Source of the DNA: Brachypodium distachyon
Taxonomy: Eukaryota > Streptophyta > Magnoliopsida > Poales > Poaceae
NCBI RefSeq assembly: GCF_000005505.3
Contig: NC_016134.3
Coordinates: 30,145,584-30,209,583, forward strand
Direction: 5' to 3'
Length of the DNA: 64,000 nucleotides
Shown piece by piece: positions 37,583-49,590 of this stretch. Position 1 is the first letter of the stretch. Every line of letters starts with the position of its first letter. The translations under genes were made by a program, and so were the position numbers. Below the pieces are notes generated by a model. It made no database searches. It was not told where the DNA came from and saw only the letters and a list, made by a program, of their open reading frames with translations.

Positions 37583-39437
37583 GTGTTAGATAAGATAACT
37601 GTTGATATGCAAAAGAGATAAATGAAAACGAATACGAACTTAACTAATAGACGATTCTTTAACAATAATGATAAGACAATTTTTCCCGTTTTACTAGATT
37701 TTACTTTTTCTTCACATTTATGTAATTAATTTTATTTATCTGAGATTTAATTGCAATATATGACATTGAGAGAAAATGTAGTGTACGGCATGTTTTTGTT
37801 GTCTCCTCTAAATAATGTGTAACCCATGAGAGAAGACAGTCTTATCTAAGCGACTGCTCCTGAAAAAGAATCTGTGATTTGGCTAGACAACTATGATATG
37901 CATGTGGTTGTGGAGTTGTGGGTCATGACTTTAATCATTCATGTTCAAATCGTGATGTTCACCACTATGATGTAGGGATTTCCCTTACATTTTCTTTCTA
38001 TCAAAATAAACTTTTAGATCAAATAGCATACGGAGCGCATGTCAGGTTGGGTGTGCGAGCTTAATTTCTCTGGAAATTGTTAATGCTCTGTTGCCTTATC
38101 TATCTTTCAAAGCACTGTCTTGGATCGTTGGCTTTTGTTTTTTGGGCAAACTTGTTGGTTTCATTAGCATGAAGACTTTCAGCGGTTGATGCAAAAGAAA
38201 AGCGCTGCTCAGATGCGGTTTTCGTATGGTCTATTTATGTAGCTTTGGCCTGACTTAATTTGGTCATGTTAAATGTGTGCTCTGATGCTGCTAGAAAACA
38301 GAGATACTTGAGCTCTTTCATGCTTTACTTGCTATCTTGCAAATTTCCTTCAAGCATATTATTAGCTTTGCTTTGATCATCGTTTGCATCATAGGCGAGA
38401 GAGAGAGAGAGATGACGCCAAGAAGAATCCCATATTAGGCATTTTTGCGCTGGCCACCAGTTTCATTAATTAGTTGCTTCAAAGTTCAGTTAATTGCACA
38501 CGGTGACATTTGTACAAAATCGTGTGCCATTTTGGGCGTGGTAGCATGGAACTATGAAACTTGACATGTACGGATTATATAGTTAACATTAAGACCAGCG
38601 ACTTACAGTTTACTCCCTCCGTCCCAAAATAAGTGACGCGGATTTGTGTAGATTCTTATACAAATCTACCTCACTTATTTTCGGACGGAGGGAGTATTTT
38701 CTTTTGTTAGCCGATAGCTTCAATGGAAACTTATCGTATGTTTTGGTACTTCGGGTTTCAATGGCTAGCGATAATTAGAATTTGGAAGGAAAAGTTGAAG
38801 TACCACATAGTATTTTTTTCCCTATCGAACATGAATCTGTTAGGCTCGAGCGTACCAGATTTCCATAAATATGCAAATTTGTAGTTTAGCTACTATCTGT
38901 AAGGCTATTTTGAAATTGCACAACAAGACTAGCACATCTGGCATTCGGACGACAGCAGGAGGTCCATGTTTGTCTGTGCTGCAGCACATGTGCCACATTG
39001 TTGTGAAATCTGGGTCCCACTTGTCAGAATGGGAAAAAAAACCTTAGATCGGGTAAGAACTCGCACAAATCTCACTAAATGGGGTAACAGAAGAGAAATT
39101 ATGTTGAATGGGGTAATTTGTGTTAAATGGGGTAAAATATGGAATTCACTAAAGACTGGATGTGTTGTTGCAAACTTCTAGTGGTAGGTTCTAGGTGTGT
39201 TCTTGATATCGCTGTGAGTGACAAATGTGTAATGAACTATGTGTGTGGTGTGAACTGTTGTTTTGCTCTGTTATGTTTACTGATAGTGGAACCCGATCAA
39301 AAGATCGTAAGAATTTTTTTGGCTTCAATGATCTTGGAGATTGTTCTACCAACAAAGTGGGACAGGAGAGAGAAGGACGCTAGCACAGGGCACGCCAAAG
39401 GAGATGAAAGCTAAAAGAATAAAAAGGTTGTCTCGCA
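37583..39437. other. Spacer with a relic of an FBD-gene 3' flank
   Basis: About 38040-38370 resembles the 3' flank of the F-box gene at 43740-44000 (shared CTCTGATGCTGNTAG and TTGCTATCTTGCAAATT), so a further cluster member may have been lost here. A (GA)n tract lies near 38397. No open gene is seen. Confidence 0.5.
38613..38694. mobile_element. Stowaway MITE
   Basis: 82 bp hairpin-like element. CTCCCTCCGTCCCAAAATAA is mirrored at the other end (TTATTTTCGGACGGAGGGAG). TA duplications lie at 38611-38612 and 38695-38696. The inner arms (AGTGACGCGGATTTGT / ACAAATCTACCTCACT) are also inverted. Confidence 0.93.
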
Positions 39438-39563
39438 GATGGGTCTTCCAGCTAACCACCTGATAAGATGGGCCAAAAACCCAAAGCAATCATTTGCTCA
39501 CAGATGGGCCTTCCGGCAAACCACTCGAAAAGATGGCCAAAAACCCAAAGCAATGATTTGCCT
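39438..39563. repeat. 65 bp direct repeat in the F-box promoter
   Basis: Two tandem copies of GATGGG(T/C)CTTCC ... AACCCAAAGCAATCATTTG with a period of 65 bases, just before the TATA box. A single related copy stands before the paralogue, near 46558. Confidence 0.8.
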
Positions 39564-39571
39564 TCGGAGTG

Positions 39572-39577
39572 TATAAA
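39572..39577 (+). promoter_or_regulatory. TATA box of the F-box pseudogene
   Basis: TATAAA, 94 bases upstream of the first ATG. The position matches the TATATAAG before the paralogue. Confidence 0.65.
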
Positions 39578-39665
39578 CAACCACCCTCAGCACTTCCAAA
39601 TCCCAAAACCCTAGTCCTCTCCTCCATTCCTCCTCTCATTCTGGTGGCTGCCCCTGCCCGTTCCC

Positions 39666-42600
39666 ATGGCCATGTACAACAACGCATCTTCCCACTCCCA
39701 ATCCCGCACGCGGCCCTTCCCCATGGATGCCGAGACGGAGGCATACTACCGGGACCGCCGTGTGGACCCGTGGATCCTCGAGCTCAACCTCATCACCGCG
39801 CTCACCTGCCTACACTACACTCCCCAACCCAATGTCGACCGCATCTCCCGCCTACCGGACGTGCTACTCGAACGCATCGTCTCTCGTCTCCCCGTCAAGG
39901 AAGGCGCCTGCACCGCCTTGCTGTCTCGTCGCTGGCGCGGGGTCTGGCGCGTCACATCGCTCGTCCTTGCCGATGTTGATCTCCTCCCCACCGGGCCTCG
40001 CGGCATGCTGGAGGTCACGCCCGCCGAGTCTCAGGCCGTCGCCTCCGCCGTCAGCTGCATCCTAGCCGAGCATCAGGGCCCCATACGTTGCGCCCGCCTC
40101 TCGTCTCCTGCTACATGAAGGAAATCCCTGGCCTGCTCGTGCGCTGGCTCCATCTCCATGCCATCAACGATGTTCGGGAGCTTTTCCTTTTCAACCGCCC
40201 ATTGCCACTCAACATGCAACTCCCTGTGGGCTTCTTCGGCATCGCGACACTGACAAGGTTGTACCTCGGCATCTTCACCTTCCCTAACACGGCGGCTCTC
40301 CCACCTGCGATACAGTTCCACATCTATGCGAGCTAGGCCTCTTCTGCATGACCATGGAGAACCGGGACATGGACTTCATCCTAGCCAGGACCCCTGTGCT
40401 GAAGACCCTTTGCATCCAGATTAACATTATGCTGATGTGCCTCCACATCATCAGTAGCAGCCTTCGGTGCGTGCATATCATCGGAGGAACCGATCTAGAT
40501 GTGGTCTTGGAAGATGCCCCTCAACTAGAGAGGCTCATCATGTGGTCATCTTGTGTCTGTAATGGCTTGCCGAGGAAGGTAAAGATTGGTTTTGCCCCCG
40601 CGCTAACTGTACTTGGTTATCTGGAGCCGGCACTGCACACGTTGGAGATCGGCAACACCGTCATCAAAGTGCATACATACACTACTCCCAAGTTTTCATT
40701 TATTCGACTAGCATGTTTTGTCTTGCGCAAAGTCCTGTGCCCCGCAAAGGGAGTTTTACAATATTTATTTACTGATCTAAATATGTATATAATATATGCT
40801 AATTAACACCATGTTTTCAGTTAACATGTCACGTGTATATATGTGGCAGTAGATAAAGGCAGAGGGGCTGTTGGACAATAGTTTGTAAATAAGTTTTGCG
40901 CGTCATTTTGGAGACCAGTTTTTCCATGCGCGTGCATCGCTGTCCATATGACAACGACCATACATTCATTTTTGAGACACGGTCCAACCTAAGCTTTTAA
41001 CAGACTCAATTGGTCTTATGGGGAGTGGCCAGCGCACAGCATACTTTTGGTGTGTTTAGATCGGAATAGAAAGGAAAAATATTATAGTACCGCTCTACAC
41101 ATTTAGAAAAGAATGTCATTATTACTATTCACCATTTTCCCTTCCTCCCTGTTTTTTCATTGGTGTCCATGTTTTCCATTGGTTTTCACCATGTTTTTCA
41201 CTATGTGTTGATCACAGGATTAAATTCAATACTCTTGATTTTCCAGTTGTTTCACTGCTTTTGAATATTGTAGTTTCTTCTACCTTTTATCTTTGAAATT
41301 AAAACCATTTTTATGTTACTGTTGGATCAGTAATATTATATTGGATCAGCACGTGGAATTAAGGTTTAGATCACCTATCAATTGCAATGGTTTTAATTTG
41401 TTGAAGCTATATTGAAATATTTCACATAGATATTTCATATCACCTAATATCATTGGAAAAATTAATAAAGTTAGTGAAAATACTATACGAGCTGACTGTT
41501 AGTAGTAGCTAAATCAAATTGGGATGTGAATTCAATCTATTATCACAATCAATCCAGTAGATGATTGTTTCACAAAGATATATGCTTGTCAATTGTCGGT
41601 CACTATGAGTCCACCAAATTGGTTCCTTTGCTAATGTACATGTACACCTGTGAAAAACAACCGGTTGTGCCTTTATTAACATTGAAGGTCTGGCAAATTT
41701 GCTGGGTGTTGTTTATGTAGAAAGTGTCATAAATTACAAATCGTGTCTCTCCATATAGCAGATATACATCCATGATAGGTATGGTCATAATTGATCGATG
41801 AATTCTATCAGTCACACTCTCTGCATCAACAGTGTCTATCATGTTCTAGCATTCATGTAGTTTGCATACAAACAATTAATCACATTTTCTTGATTTGTAG
41901 ACTTGAAGAATTGAGATTGCAAAGTCATTTATTTGATGTGCAATAGTCACTTTGATTATACTTATTCTTGCTCTGTAACATTCTCATAAATGTTTGTAAG
42001 ATCATGTTAGTAGTTAATTTTTGCTTGCACTCATGTCAGTTAGACATTCACTTCTGAATCTCCATTCTGTGGGCAACTTATTTTTTTTAAAGGCAATGTC
42101 TGCATTCTAGTCCATCATTAGGTTCAGAAATTCATATGCATCACATGACATCTTAGATACTTTTAGGAGTATTCTGAACATATTACTTAATTCAGCCTTA
42201 TTTAAATTGTTGCCAAATGTATTTATTTTGTGCAGAGTACAATAAAATGACCATTCTTGCATATGTTTGGTATATCTTATTTCTGCAAGTAACATTTATG
42301 TTGTGGGTTGCTGGAATATTTCTAGCCTGTACACGATGAATTGTATTGCTACATAAATGTTTCTGAAATTTTGTAGAATTTTCTCAAATGTGCCTATAAC
42401 TATGTATTAGATCTTTAAAAGCATATATTGCTTTAATTGTTTATTCATAGCCATTATACTTTCTTTGGTTGTTGTAGATTCTCTATAGATTTTGTTTGCT
42501 CATAGGAACCGTTGGCAATTCTTTGGACTCTGATGGACTGCTAGTTTGTTGTAGTATTTTATTTCCATAGAAACGTACGGCCTGTTTGGAGATCTAGCTA

Positions 42601-43674
42601 GAAATATTTGCTAAATATAGATAATGATATTTCATCATATTGTACCACTCTGGTGGTATAGTTAGTTTCTTTTGATGCTTTCCATGCTGTTCATATGCCA
42701 TCCTTTGGTGTTTGTATATTCATTGCATAAATTACATAGTGTAGGTCTATAAAATTGCAATGCTTTTGCTACCATGAATGCTTTAGTAGAACTTTAGTAC
42801 TATTCCAATGCCATGATCTTGGTTGTATTTATAGATACAAATAACATGGATATGCTTATTACTTTTGTTATATACAGTACTAAGTACATACTTTGTCACA
42901 ATTTTTCTAGTTAACCACGCCATATACTTTTAGTATATAATAGATTCAGCAATATGATACATCAGTGCATGTGATTGTCTCATTGGGTGCCACTGCAGAA
43001 TGGGACAAGGGTGAGTTGGAGCACCATGGTACCAAGTGTCAAGATCCTCGCTTTAAGTGTGTGCTTTGGAGTCCACAGCAATGCTAAGATGATGTCAAGT
43101 TTCCGCAGATGCTTTCCAAATGTCAAGAGGCTGCATCTGGAGGTGACAACCCCCTCACTTTAAGTTAACATAAAGTTCAAGCTTTGCGTTCTTGCATATA
43201 CATTATCTATATATTTGTCTGATGCAACCATCTAGAACTGAAGTTTCAACTGATTTATCCGCTTTACAGTCAGATCATGAAACCGTTGGGCCGACTTGCA
43301 AGCTCTGCGTCAAGTTCTGGCAAGAAGGTGGTGCCATCGAATGTGTGTAGTCACACATGGAGGTGATGATCTTCTGTGGCTTCCGAGGGGCGCCCAATGA
43401 GCTTTCCTTCCTCCAGTACATCCTGGAGAGGATGTTGATGAAGCTGGTTATTGTATTTAGCAAGGGAAGTTTCACTTCAAAGACCAAGGGGAACAAGAAG
43501 CTGAAACCTCTGTTTGCTGGAAAATGGGCCAATAAAGACTGTTCACTGGTGCCCGTCGAGAGTGAAGTTAAAGACGACAGGTTTTTGCTAACATCGAAAG
43601 TGCGTTTGATTCTTCTACAAAGGATCTTTTGTGAGGCATCCTGCTCTTGGATTGGAAAACAGGAGGTTACTTAA
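39666..43674 (+). pseudogene. F-box/LRR/FBD gene, frameshifted and with a stop
   Basis: Three exons: 39666-40668, 42999-43142 and 43270-43674, with a 2.3 kb first intron. Exon 1 opens with a conserved FPMDAETEAYYRDR segment, then a good F-box (ISRLPDVLLERIVSRLP) and LRR-like text. Compared with the paralogue at 46751, it gained two bases near 40095 and lost one near 40322, so the frame breaks twice. Exon 2 reads VPSVKILALSVCFG. Exon 3 holds the FBD domain but has TAG at 43348-43350 after IECV, where relatives read on into SH. Intact relatives are substrate receptors of SCF ubiquitin ligases. At best a truncated F-box protein of about 150 residues could be made. Confidence 0.85.
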
Positions 43675-44074
43675 CTTGGAAGGAATCTGATTTTCTTAGG
43701 AGGCTCCCTAGAGCTTTCGATTTCATCGGGGCAGCTTAATTTCATTGAGTAAGCTTAATTTCTATGGAAACCGTTGTACTCTTTTGTATTGTGCACCTCA
43801 AATGAACTCTCTTGGGATCGCTGGCTCGCGTTATTTTGGACAGAGTTTGGTTGTTTTAGCATGACAACTATGGGTCGTTAATCCTCACTTAAATCATGTT
43901 AAGTGTGTGTTCTGATGCTGGTAGGAAACAGAACGGAGATACTTGAGATATTTCATGCTTTGCTTGCTATCTTGCAAATTATGTTCAGCATATTTCATGA
44001 AATATGATCTTGAATGTCTACAAAGTCAAATTATCACTAGAGTCTGCAACTATCTGTTTGAATGGTTTAACTTT
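43675..44074 (+). other. 3' flank module of the FBD family
   Basis: The block at about 43740-44000 recurs at 38040-38370 in the same orientation and at 45520-45720 inverted. It is best read as the 3' UTR of this gene family. Confidence 0.6.
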
Positions 44075-44368
44075 GTTTGACCAGGGTTTTGATTTGGTTT
44101 GACTTTGTTATAAACCGACATGATTCCACATAAGTTATCCATTTTTATTGCATAGATGGTTTCTACAATCAAGGTTAGGTCTCCTCACCAAAATTCAATT
44201 TTTTTGAATGATTTGACTTTGTTTGACTGGGGGTTTGATTTGGTTTAACTCTGTTTTTGAACCGACATGATTCCACATAAGTTATCCATTTTTATTGCAT
44301 AGAAGGATTCTACAATCAAAGTTAGGTCCACTACTCAACAAAATTCAAATACCTTTGAATAGGATTGA
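44075..44368. repeat. 147 bp tandem duplication
   Basis: Two copies containing ACCGACATGATTCCACATAA, at 44114 and 44261. The surrounding text is rich in GTTTGACT/TTTGACTTTG motifs. No coding capacity. Confidence 0.8.
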
Positions 44369-45509
44369 CTCGTATTGAATTGTTTGACCAGGTTTAGACT
44401 TGGTTTGACTGTGTTTAAAATATGTTGAAAATTCATATTTTTCAATAAATAGTTTTACATTCGTGTATTACAAGCCTAAAGGAGCAACTGGTAAAAATTT
44501 GACATAATTCCGGCAAAGTTTCATGATGGAATTTAAAAAAGAGATCAAATCTCTAAACATCTAAGTGAGTGTTTCTAAGACATGTTATAGAGATGTGCCA
44601 CTTTCAAGACAAAGTATAATAAGAACAAATCATATACTTCTAAAAAAAAATTATGCCAAGCACTTATGACACAATAAGAACCATGCGAAAGTTTAGAATT
44701 TTCTACTCATAATTTAATAATATTATTATTTCTGAAAAAAACCATGAAACAGACATTTTCCTTTATGGATGTGACACATTGCAATTCATGAATTATGTTA
44801 CGTATGGCAGTAAGAGTAGTCTTTATTTACTCAAATATAATTTTCTCTCCTTCTCCATCTCACCAATATCCCTCACTGTGCCACCGATTCGAGTCCAAAT
44901 GCTCTCCGTCTCCGTCTCCAGTGACGGCCTCTTCCACGGTGACCTACTCGGTTCCCTTTCCTCAATTCCTTCCTCCTATGGCATCAACTGCCCCATATAT
45001 AGAACATCCTCCGCCCTTCTTGTGCTCCTCTCAAGCACCCCAGCGAGCTCGAGCTCGCGTCATCGACCCTGCCGTACACCATCGATGCGCCGTCGCTGGA
45101 CTACAAAATCCACTTCCAGAGCCACCCTGAACCCTTTGTGAAACTCCACAAGTCCCTAATCCCGTGCTGACCGGCCGCAGCCGGCCCACCGTTCGGTGCC
45201 GGTGAGAACCACCTCCGTGCCTTTGTTCCCCTCTCACCGACAGGTGGGTCCATCTGTCGGGTTCTAAACACCCTAGAAACTAACAGCTCGCCCAATCACT
45301 CAAAAAAAAGGAAAGTTTTGGCCCTTTTGCACTTAGACCCAGCTCTGGCGTTTGGGAGTTTGGCAGCCGTTTGATTGGTTCATACAAGCAACGAGCACGT
45401 GTTCTGTAAAATCTGCAGTCTAGAATTCTTCTCCTACTGATCTTTTGCATAGGATGCAAAGGATTTGCAGTGCACAAAAAACAGTGTACAATAAACACAT
45501 TAAAGACCA
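44369..45509. other. Spacer with an unrecognised GC-rich coding-like patch
   Basis: 44840-45290 is GC-rich. On the plus strand one frame ends LDYKIHFQSHPEPFVKLHKS before a stop near 45166, which looks like real protein, but I do not recognise it and the frame is broken upstream. It is possibly a captured or decayed gene fragment. Confidence 0.35.
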
Positions 45510-45860
45510 CACAAGAGAGCTCTAGTGAATAGTGATATGCTGAAGGAAATTTGCAAGATAGCAAGCAAAGCATGAAATATATATATCGCAGCACACATTT
45601 AACATGACCAAGTTCAAGATCAACATTTGAAAGTTTTTTTTTTAGAGTGGCCATGCCAATAAGTCTTGTTAGAAAAAAGCGCGAGCCAGTGCTCCAAGAC
45701 GTACAGTGCATTGCAGGTACATAACAGACATTAACCTATATCGTACTACGAAATCCAAATTGGTCGGGCCTTATAGGAAAATCAGATTGCTTCCAAGTAA
45801 TTAAGTACCTCCTGAGTTCCAGTCCGTTTGCCGCTCCAGTGGTAGGAGGGGGTGGGAGCC
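45510..45860 (-). pseudogene. Inverted FBD-gene 3' end fragment
   Basis: On the minus strand 45850-45736 reads ELRRYLITWKQSDFPI, matching the end of the FBD exon of the neighbour (where the text is TTGGAAGGAATCTGATTTTC). It is followed at 45720-45520 by the family's 3' flank module in inverted orientation. No upstream exons are seen on this strand, so it is an orphan fragment. Confidence 0.6.
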
Positions 45861-46635
45861 TGCGCTTGGCGCTACAGTTGCTCTCTAAAATTAGGATTTG
45901 GTCAACCGGTAGCGGCGCTATGGTGACGATGACGGTTATGCGGATCAAGAACAATGTTTCCTCAACTCCGCTTCCACCTCGTCGGCAGCGACTTCGCAGG
46001 TGGAGTTGAGTAGTGTGAGGTGTTTGGTCACTGCTCTTTTGGAGGAGTGGTTCTAATTTTGTCTTCCATGTTTTGCAGGCAGTCCACGGATTTCGGTTTG
46101 TTAGTTCCTTTTCCGATCGGCGTGGCTCGGACAGTTCCGACTTCGTCACAGAGTTAGTGAGGCTATCTCAGATCACTGTCGCGCGCCGTGTCTTGTCACT
46201 TTGACCTGTGACTTCTCAGCTGCTATGCCAACAACGTTTTTCTGGTTCTGAAGTGGTTCATATAGGGGTACACAGTCAGCGCACCATCGGTGAGTGCAGA
46301 AAGAAGACGGCGATGTTTACACCCACAAGTGCTAGCGTGTAATTTTATTTTATTTTTTACTCTAAAGATGGTTCTTGTAACGATTGGTTGATTAATATAC
46401 GGCCTTGCTCTTCCCGCGGGGAAAAGAAAAAAAGAAGAAGCCATGGAACAACAGATCCACAACATTGGTTTCCCCAAAAGTTGCCGGCAATCAAACTAAA
46501 CCCGTACGTCATCAGCCCCAAACAGAGAGCAAGGCACCCAAAAATATTGTCTGATCGAATGGGCCTTCGAGCAACCCACCGTAAACTATGGGCCCAAATC
46601 CCAAAACCCAAAGGAATCGATTATTCGCCTCAACG

Positions 46636-46643
46636 TATATAAG
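46636..46643 (+). promoter_or_regulatory. TATA box of the F-box-less paralogue
   Basis: TATATAAG in CAACGTATATAAGACAAG, 115 bases before the start codon. Confidence 0.8.
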
Positions 46644-46750
46644 ACAAGGAACCGGCTCCTCCGCCAGCGCCCTTCCCAATTTCGAAATCCCAAAACCCTG
46701 GTCGTCTTCTCCTCCGGCCCTCGTCTCATTTCCGGCGGCTGCACATCCCC

Positions 46751-47773
46751 ATGGCCACCATGGACAACACCGAAGCCTGGAGGCTCTTCCCCATGGACGC
46801 CGAGACGGAGGCCTACTGCCGGGAGCGCGGCGTGGACCCACGGGGCCTGGAGATGACCGTCACCTCCACGCTCTGCCGCCTCCACTTCGTCATCCCCAAG
46901 CCGCCCTCCTTTTCCTCCAGCCCCGGCGCCGACATCTCCGCGCCGCTATTCCTCACCGACGCCGCCCTTCTCCCCGCCATGCTACGCAAGAGGCTCGAGG
47001 TCACGCCGGCCGAGTCCCAGGCCGTGGCCTGCGCCGTGACCGGCATCGTCGAAGCCCACCAGGGGCCCATCCGCAGCGCGCACCTCGTGTCCTGCTACAT
47101 GGCCAAATTCCCCCCCGGCCTTCTCGCGCGGTGGATCCATCTCCTGGCCATTAAGGGGGTCAGGGAGCTCTTCCTCGTCAACCGGCCATGGCCGGTCGAC
47201 GTGGAGCTCCCGCCGGGCTTCTTCGCCATGGCGACGCTCACCCGGCTCTACCTCGGCGTCTTCCGGTTCCCCGACACGGCGGCGCTCATGCGGGGGATCC
47301 AGTTCCCAAACCTCCGGGAGCTGGGCCTCTGCTGCGTCTACATGGAGAACAAGGACATGGACTTCGTCCTTGCCAGGAGCCCCGTGCTGGAGACGTTGTG
47401 CGTCCAGGACAACATCCTTCTGCCGTGCCTTAGCATCGTCAGCGGCAGCCTCCGGTGCGCGCAGATCATCGAAGCCACCAATCTGGATGTGGTCGTGGAA
47501 GATGCCAAGCAGCTTGAGAGGCTCATCATTTGGTCTACATCGGTGCGGGATGGATCGCCGAGGAAGGTCAAGATTGGCTGTGCCCCCGCACTAAGCATAC
47601 TTGGTTTTTTGGAGCCCGCGCTGCACATGCTAGAGGTCGGCGACAACGTCATCAAGGTGCGTATATATACATTGTCGTCCCATCTCCCATGCAATTACAC
47701 TATGAAGGCTATTTTAGTTGTATTTTTAAGTTCCATTGATCTGCTATGGTACTATACTCCATGTTGTAGTTGA
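46751..47773 (+). CDS. LRR protein of the F-box/FBD family lacking its F-box
   Basis: The frame is open for 340 codons. A splice donor at 47657 (AAG/GTGCGT), matching the paralogue's, would end exon 1 after 302 codons; without splicing the stop is at 47771-47773. It begins MATMDNTEAWRLFPMDAETEAYCRE. Where the paralogue has about 27 more residues, including the F-box core, this copy reads PPSFSSSPGADISAPLFLTD, so the F-box has been lost in frame. The LRR part (LEVTPAESQAVACAV to LHMLEVGDNVIKV) is intact. Exons 2-3 with the FBD domain were not found downstream, although the intron start still matches the paralogue to about 47830. It could be an expressed truncated protein or an early pseudogene. 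Confidence 0.7.
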   Translation: MATMDNTEAWRLFPMDAETEAYCRERGVDPRGLEMTVTSTLCRLHFVIPKPPSFSSSPGADISAPLFLTDAALLPAMLRKRLEVTPAESQAVACAVTGIVEAHQGPIRSAHLVSCYMAKFPPGLLARWIHLLAIKGVRELFLVNRPWPVDVELPPGFFAMATLTRLYLGVFRFPDTAALMRGIQFPNLRELGLCCVYMENKDMDFVLARSPVLETLCVQDNILLPCLSIVSGSLRCAQIIEATNLDVVVEDAKQLERLIIWSTSVRDGSPRKVKIGCAPALSILGFLEPALHMLEVGDNVIKVRIYTLSSHLPCNYTMKAILVVFLSSIDLLWYYTPCCS

Positions 47774-48930
47774 TATGTCATGTGTATACGGATACGGGGC
47801 AGTAGATAAACCGCGGAAAGGCGATGCTCAATATGGCGCCCTTTCGTCGTCCTTTCACCTCCTATGGCGCCCGATGGTTTCCATCCCGTCCCGCATGCTC
47901 TACCGGCAGCATATGACCTTCCAGCCCGTTGATTGTTCTATGATGATTTGGATTGGCCGTAGTGCCAAAGTATTCACATTTAGCACATAAAAAAAATAAG
48001 AAAAACAAAATTCTTCCGATCTCGGCATTTCGAAGCTCCAAATCACAAATCCCTCTCATACTAGATGTCGACGTGCGCGGACCATAGAAAAATGGTATGC
48101 TTTGTACCATATGAAAAAGAAAATTGTCGCAGTAAATTATTAGCACGGCGAACTTTTTTTAGATCTATAGGAGATACAAAAATTGACGTCACATGAATAG
48201 TTTTTAGCACCAGCCCATTAAACCGGTTTAGGCATGTGCTTACTATCGCGATCTAGAAACAAGAACATGTAAGATAATAGATCTACAAACAACGACAAGA
48301 ATTTAGGATCGGAAGGAGTAGTTAGGAATCACCTTGTCTTCTTCCTTGCCGCTCCATGTCTTGAACTGGGCTTGCCGGGCCTCGGGCAAAGAGGAGCGTC
48401 TCTGAGCTGGGCTTGAACGCCTTACGGGCAGTGTCATCCAAGAGGATGTGTCCCCCTTTTCACTTTGTTTCTCTGTGCTAATAGAATCAGGTGTTCACTT
48501 TGGACAAACATATATTATTAGTTAATTAATGTGTTTCATCTTTACTTAGGCCAGGGCCATATTTAAATCGGCCATACTAGGAGCATCTTTTTTAAAGGAG
48601 AGAAAGCTCCGGCTTCTGCATCAATTGGTGCTCACAGCCATAAAATAAAATACACATAAGTCCTTGGGGAAAGTGATGCTTCCTCTTGCATGCGCCGGTG
48701 GCGTGTCATAAGCCAAAGACGACATCTCTTATGCTTCGAACCACATTGGAGAAGAAAAAGACATTGTTAACGTAGCAGCAGAGAAGTCTTCTAAATATCT
48801 AGATAAAAAAAGCTAAAAATATTATCGAAAAAAGAACATGAGTAGCCACAAGTGGCCGGGAGCAAACGTGGCAACAATTGGGTCCGTGAATTTATGGAAC
48901 ATAAAATGTAATTTTTAGGAACTTTAAATA
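47774..48930. other. Spacer; truncated intron of the FBD paralogue
   Basis: 47774-47830 matches the start of the pseudogene's intron 1 (GGCAGTAGATAAA). After that no gene is seen. A MITE-end remnant (AATTTAGGATCGGAAGGAGTA) lies at 48300. Confidence 0.5.
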
Positions 48931-49590
48931 CTATGATACTTTTTTTGCTAACTTGTGACCGTTGTCTATATTGTCCCACAGGTTTATCCGTACGAAAAGC
49001 ATACTTATACTACAGCGGGAATTATAACGGGCAAACGTCCGCGCGGCCGTCTCCTCGCGCGACGCTCCTCGCTCGATGGTCTGCTCGTGCAACGCCTCCT
49101 CCGCTACCGCGCGTTGCCCCCGCGCCGCCCCCGCTTCTGCCGCGCGCAGCCCCCGTGCGCCGAGCCCGCCTCTGCCGTGCGCCGCCCCGCCACCCACAGT
49201 CCCCTGTGCCGGCCCCACCGCCTCGCGCCGCCGCCTGTCACGGCCCCTGCCACGCGGCCGCGCGCCTCCCCCGCCGTCCGCGCCGTTCGTGGTCCTCGCC
49301 GCCGTCCCCGCCCGCGGTCCCCTCGCCGCGCCCCGGCCCGGTCGCGGTCCTTTGTCACCTCTACCACACACGGGCCCCTCTGTCGATGCAGTCGTCGTGG
49401 TTTTCTCGATCTACTGCCACTTGGTGCACTGGCTCGTGGTGTTCTCATGGGAAGACGGCCTGGAGTTTGGTCATACGCTGAGTTTGGTGGTGCCGTCCGC
49501 GGAGGAGGTGGCTGAGATAGCGCATGGGGTAGCGGGCCTTCCCATGGGTGCGTCCAGACTGAAGCGGGATGTTGGAAATTTATGTGCATC
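48931..49590. mobile_element. GC-rich segment of an unclassified repeat element
   Basis: An abrupt switch to very high GC from 49020 to 49400 with overlapping open frames on both strands, low complexity in proline, arginine and alanine, and no recognised protein. It leads directly into the ATTCATTAGGG repeat array. The two look like parts of one element, later split by the CACTA insertion. Confidence 0.4.
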
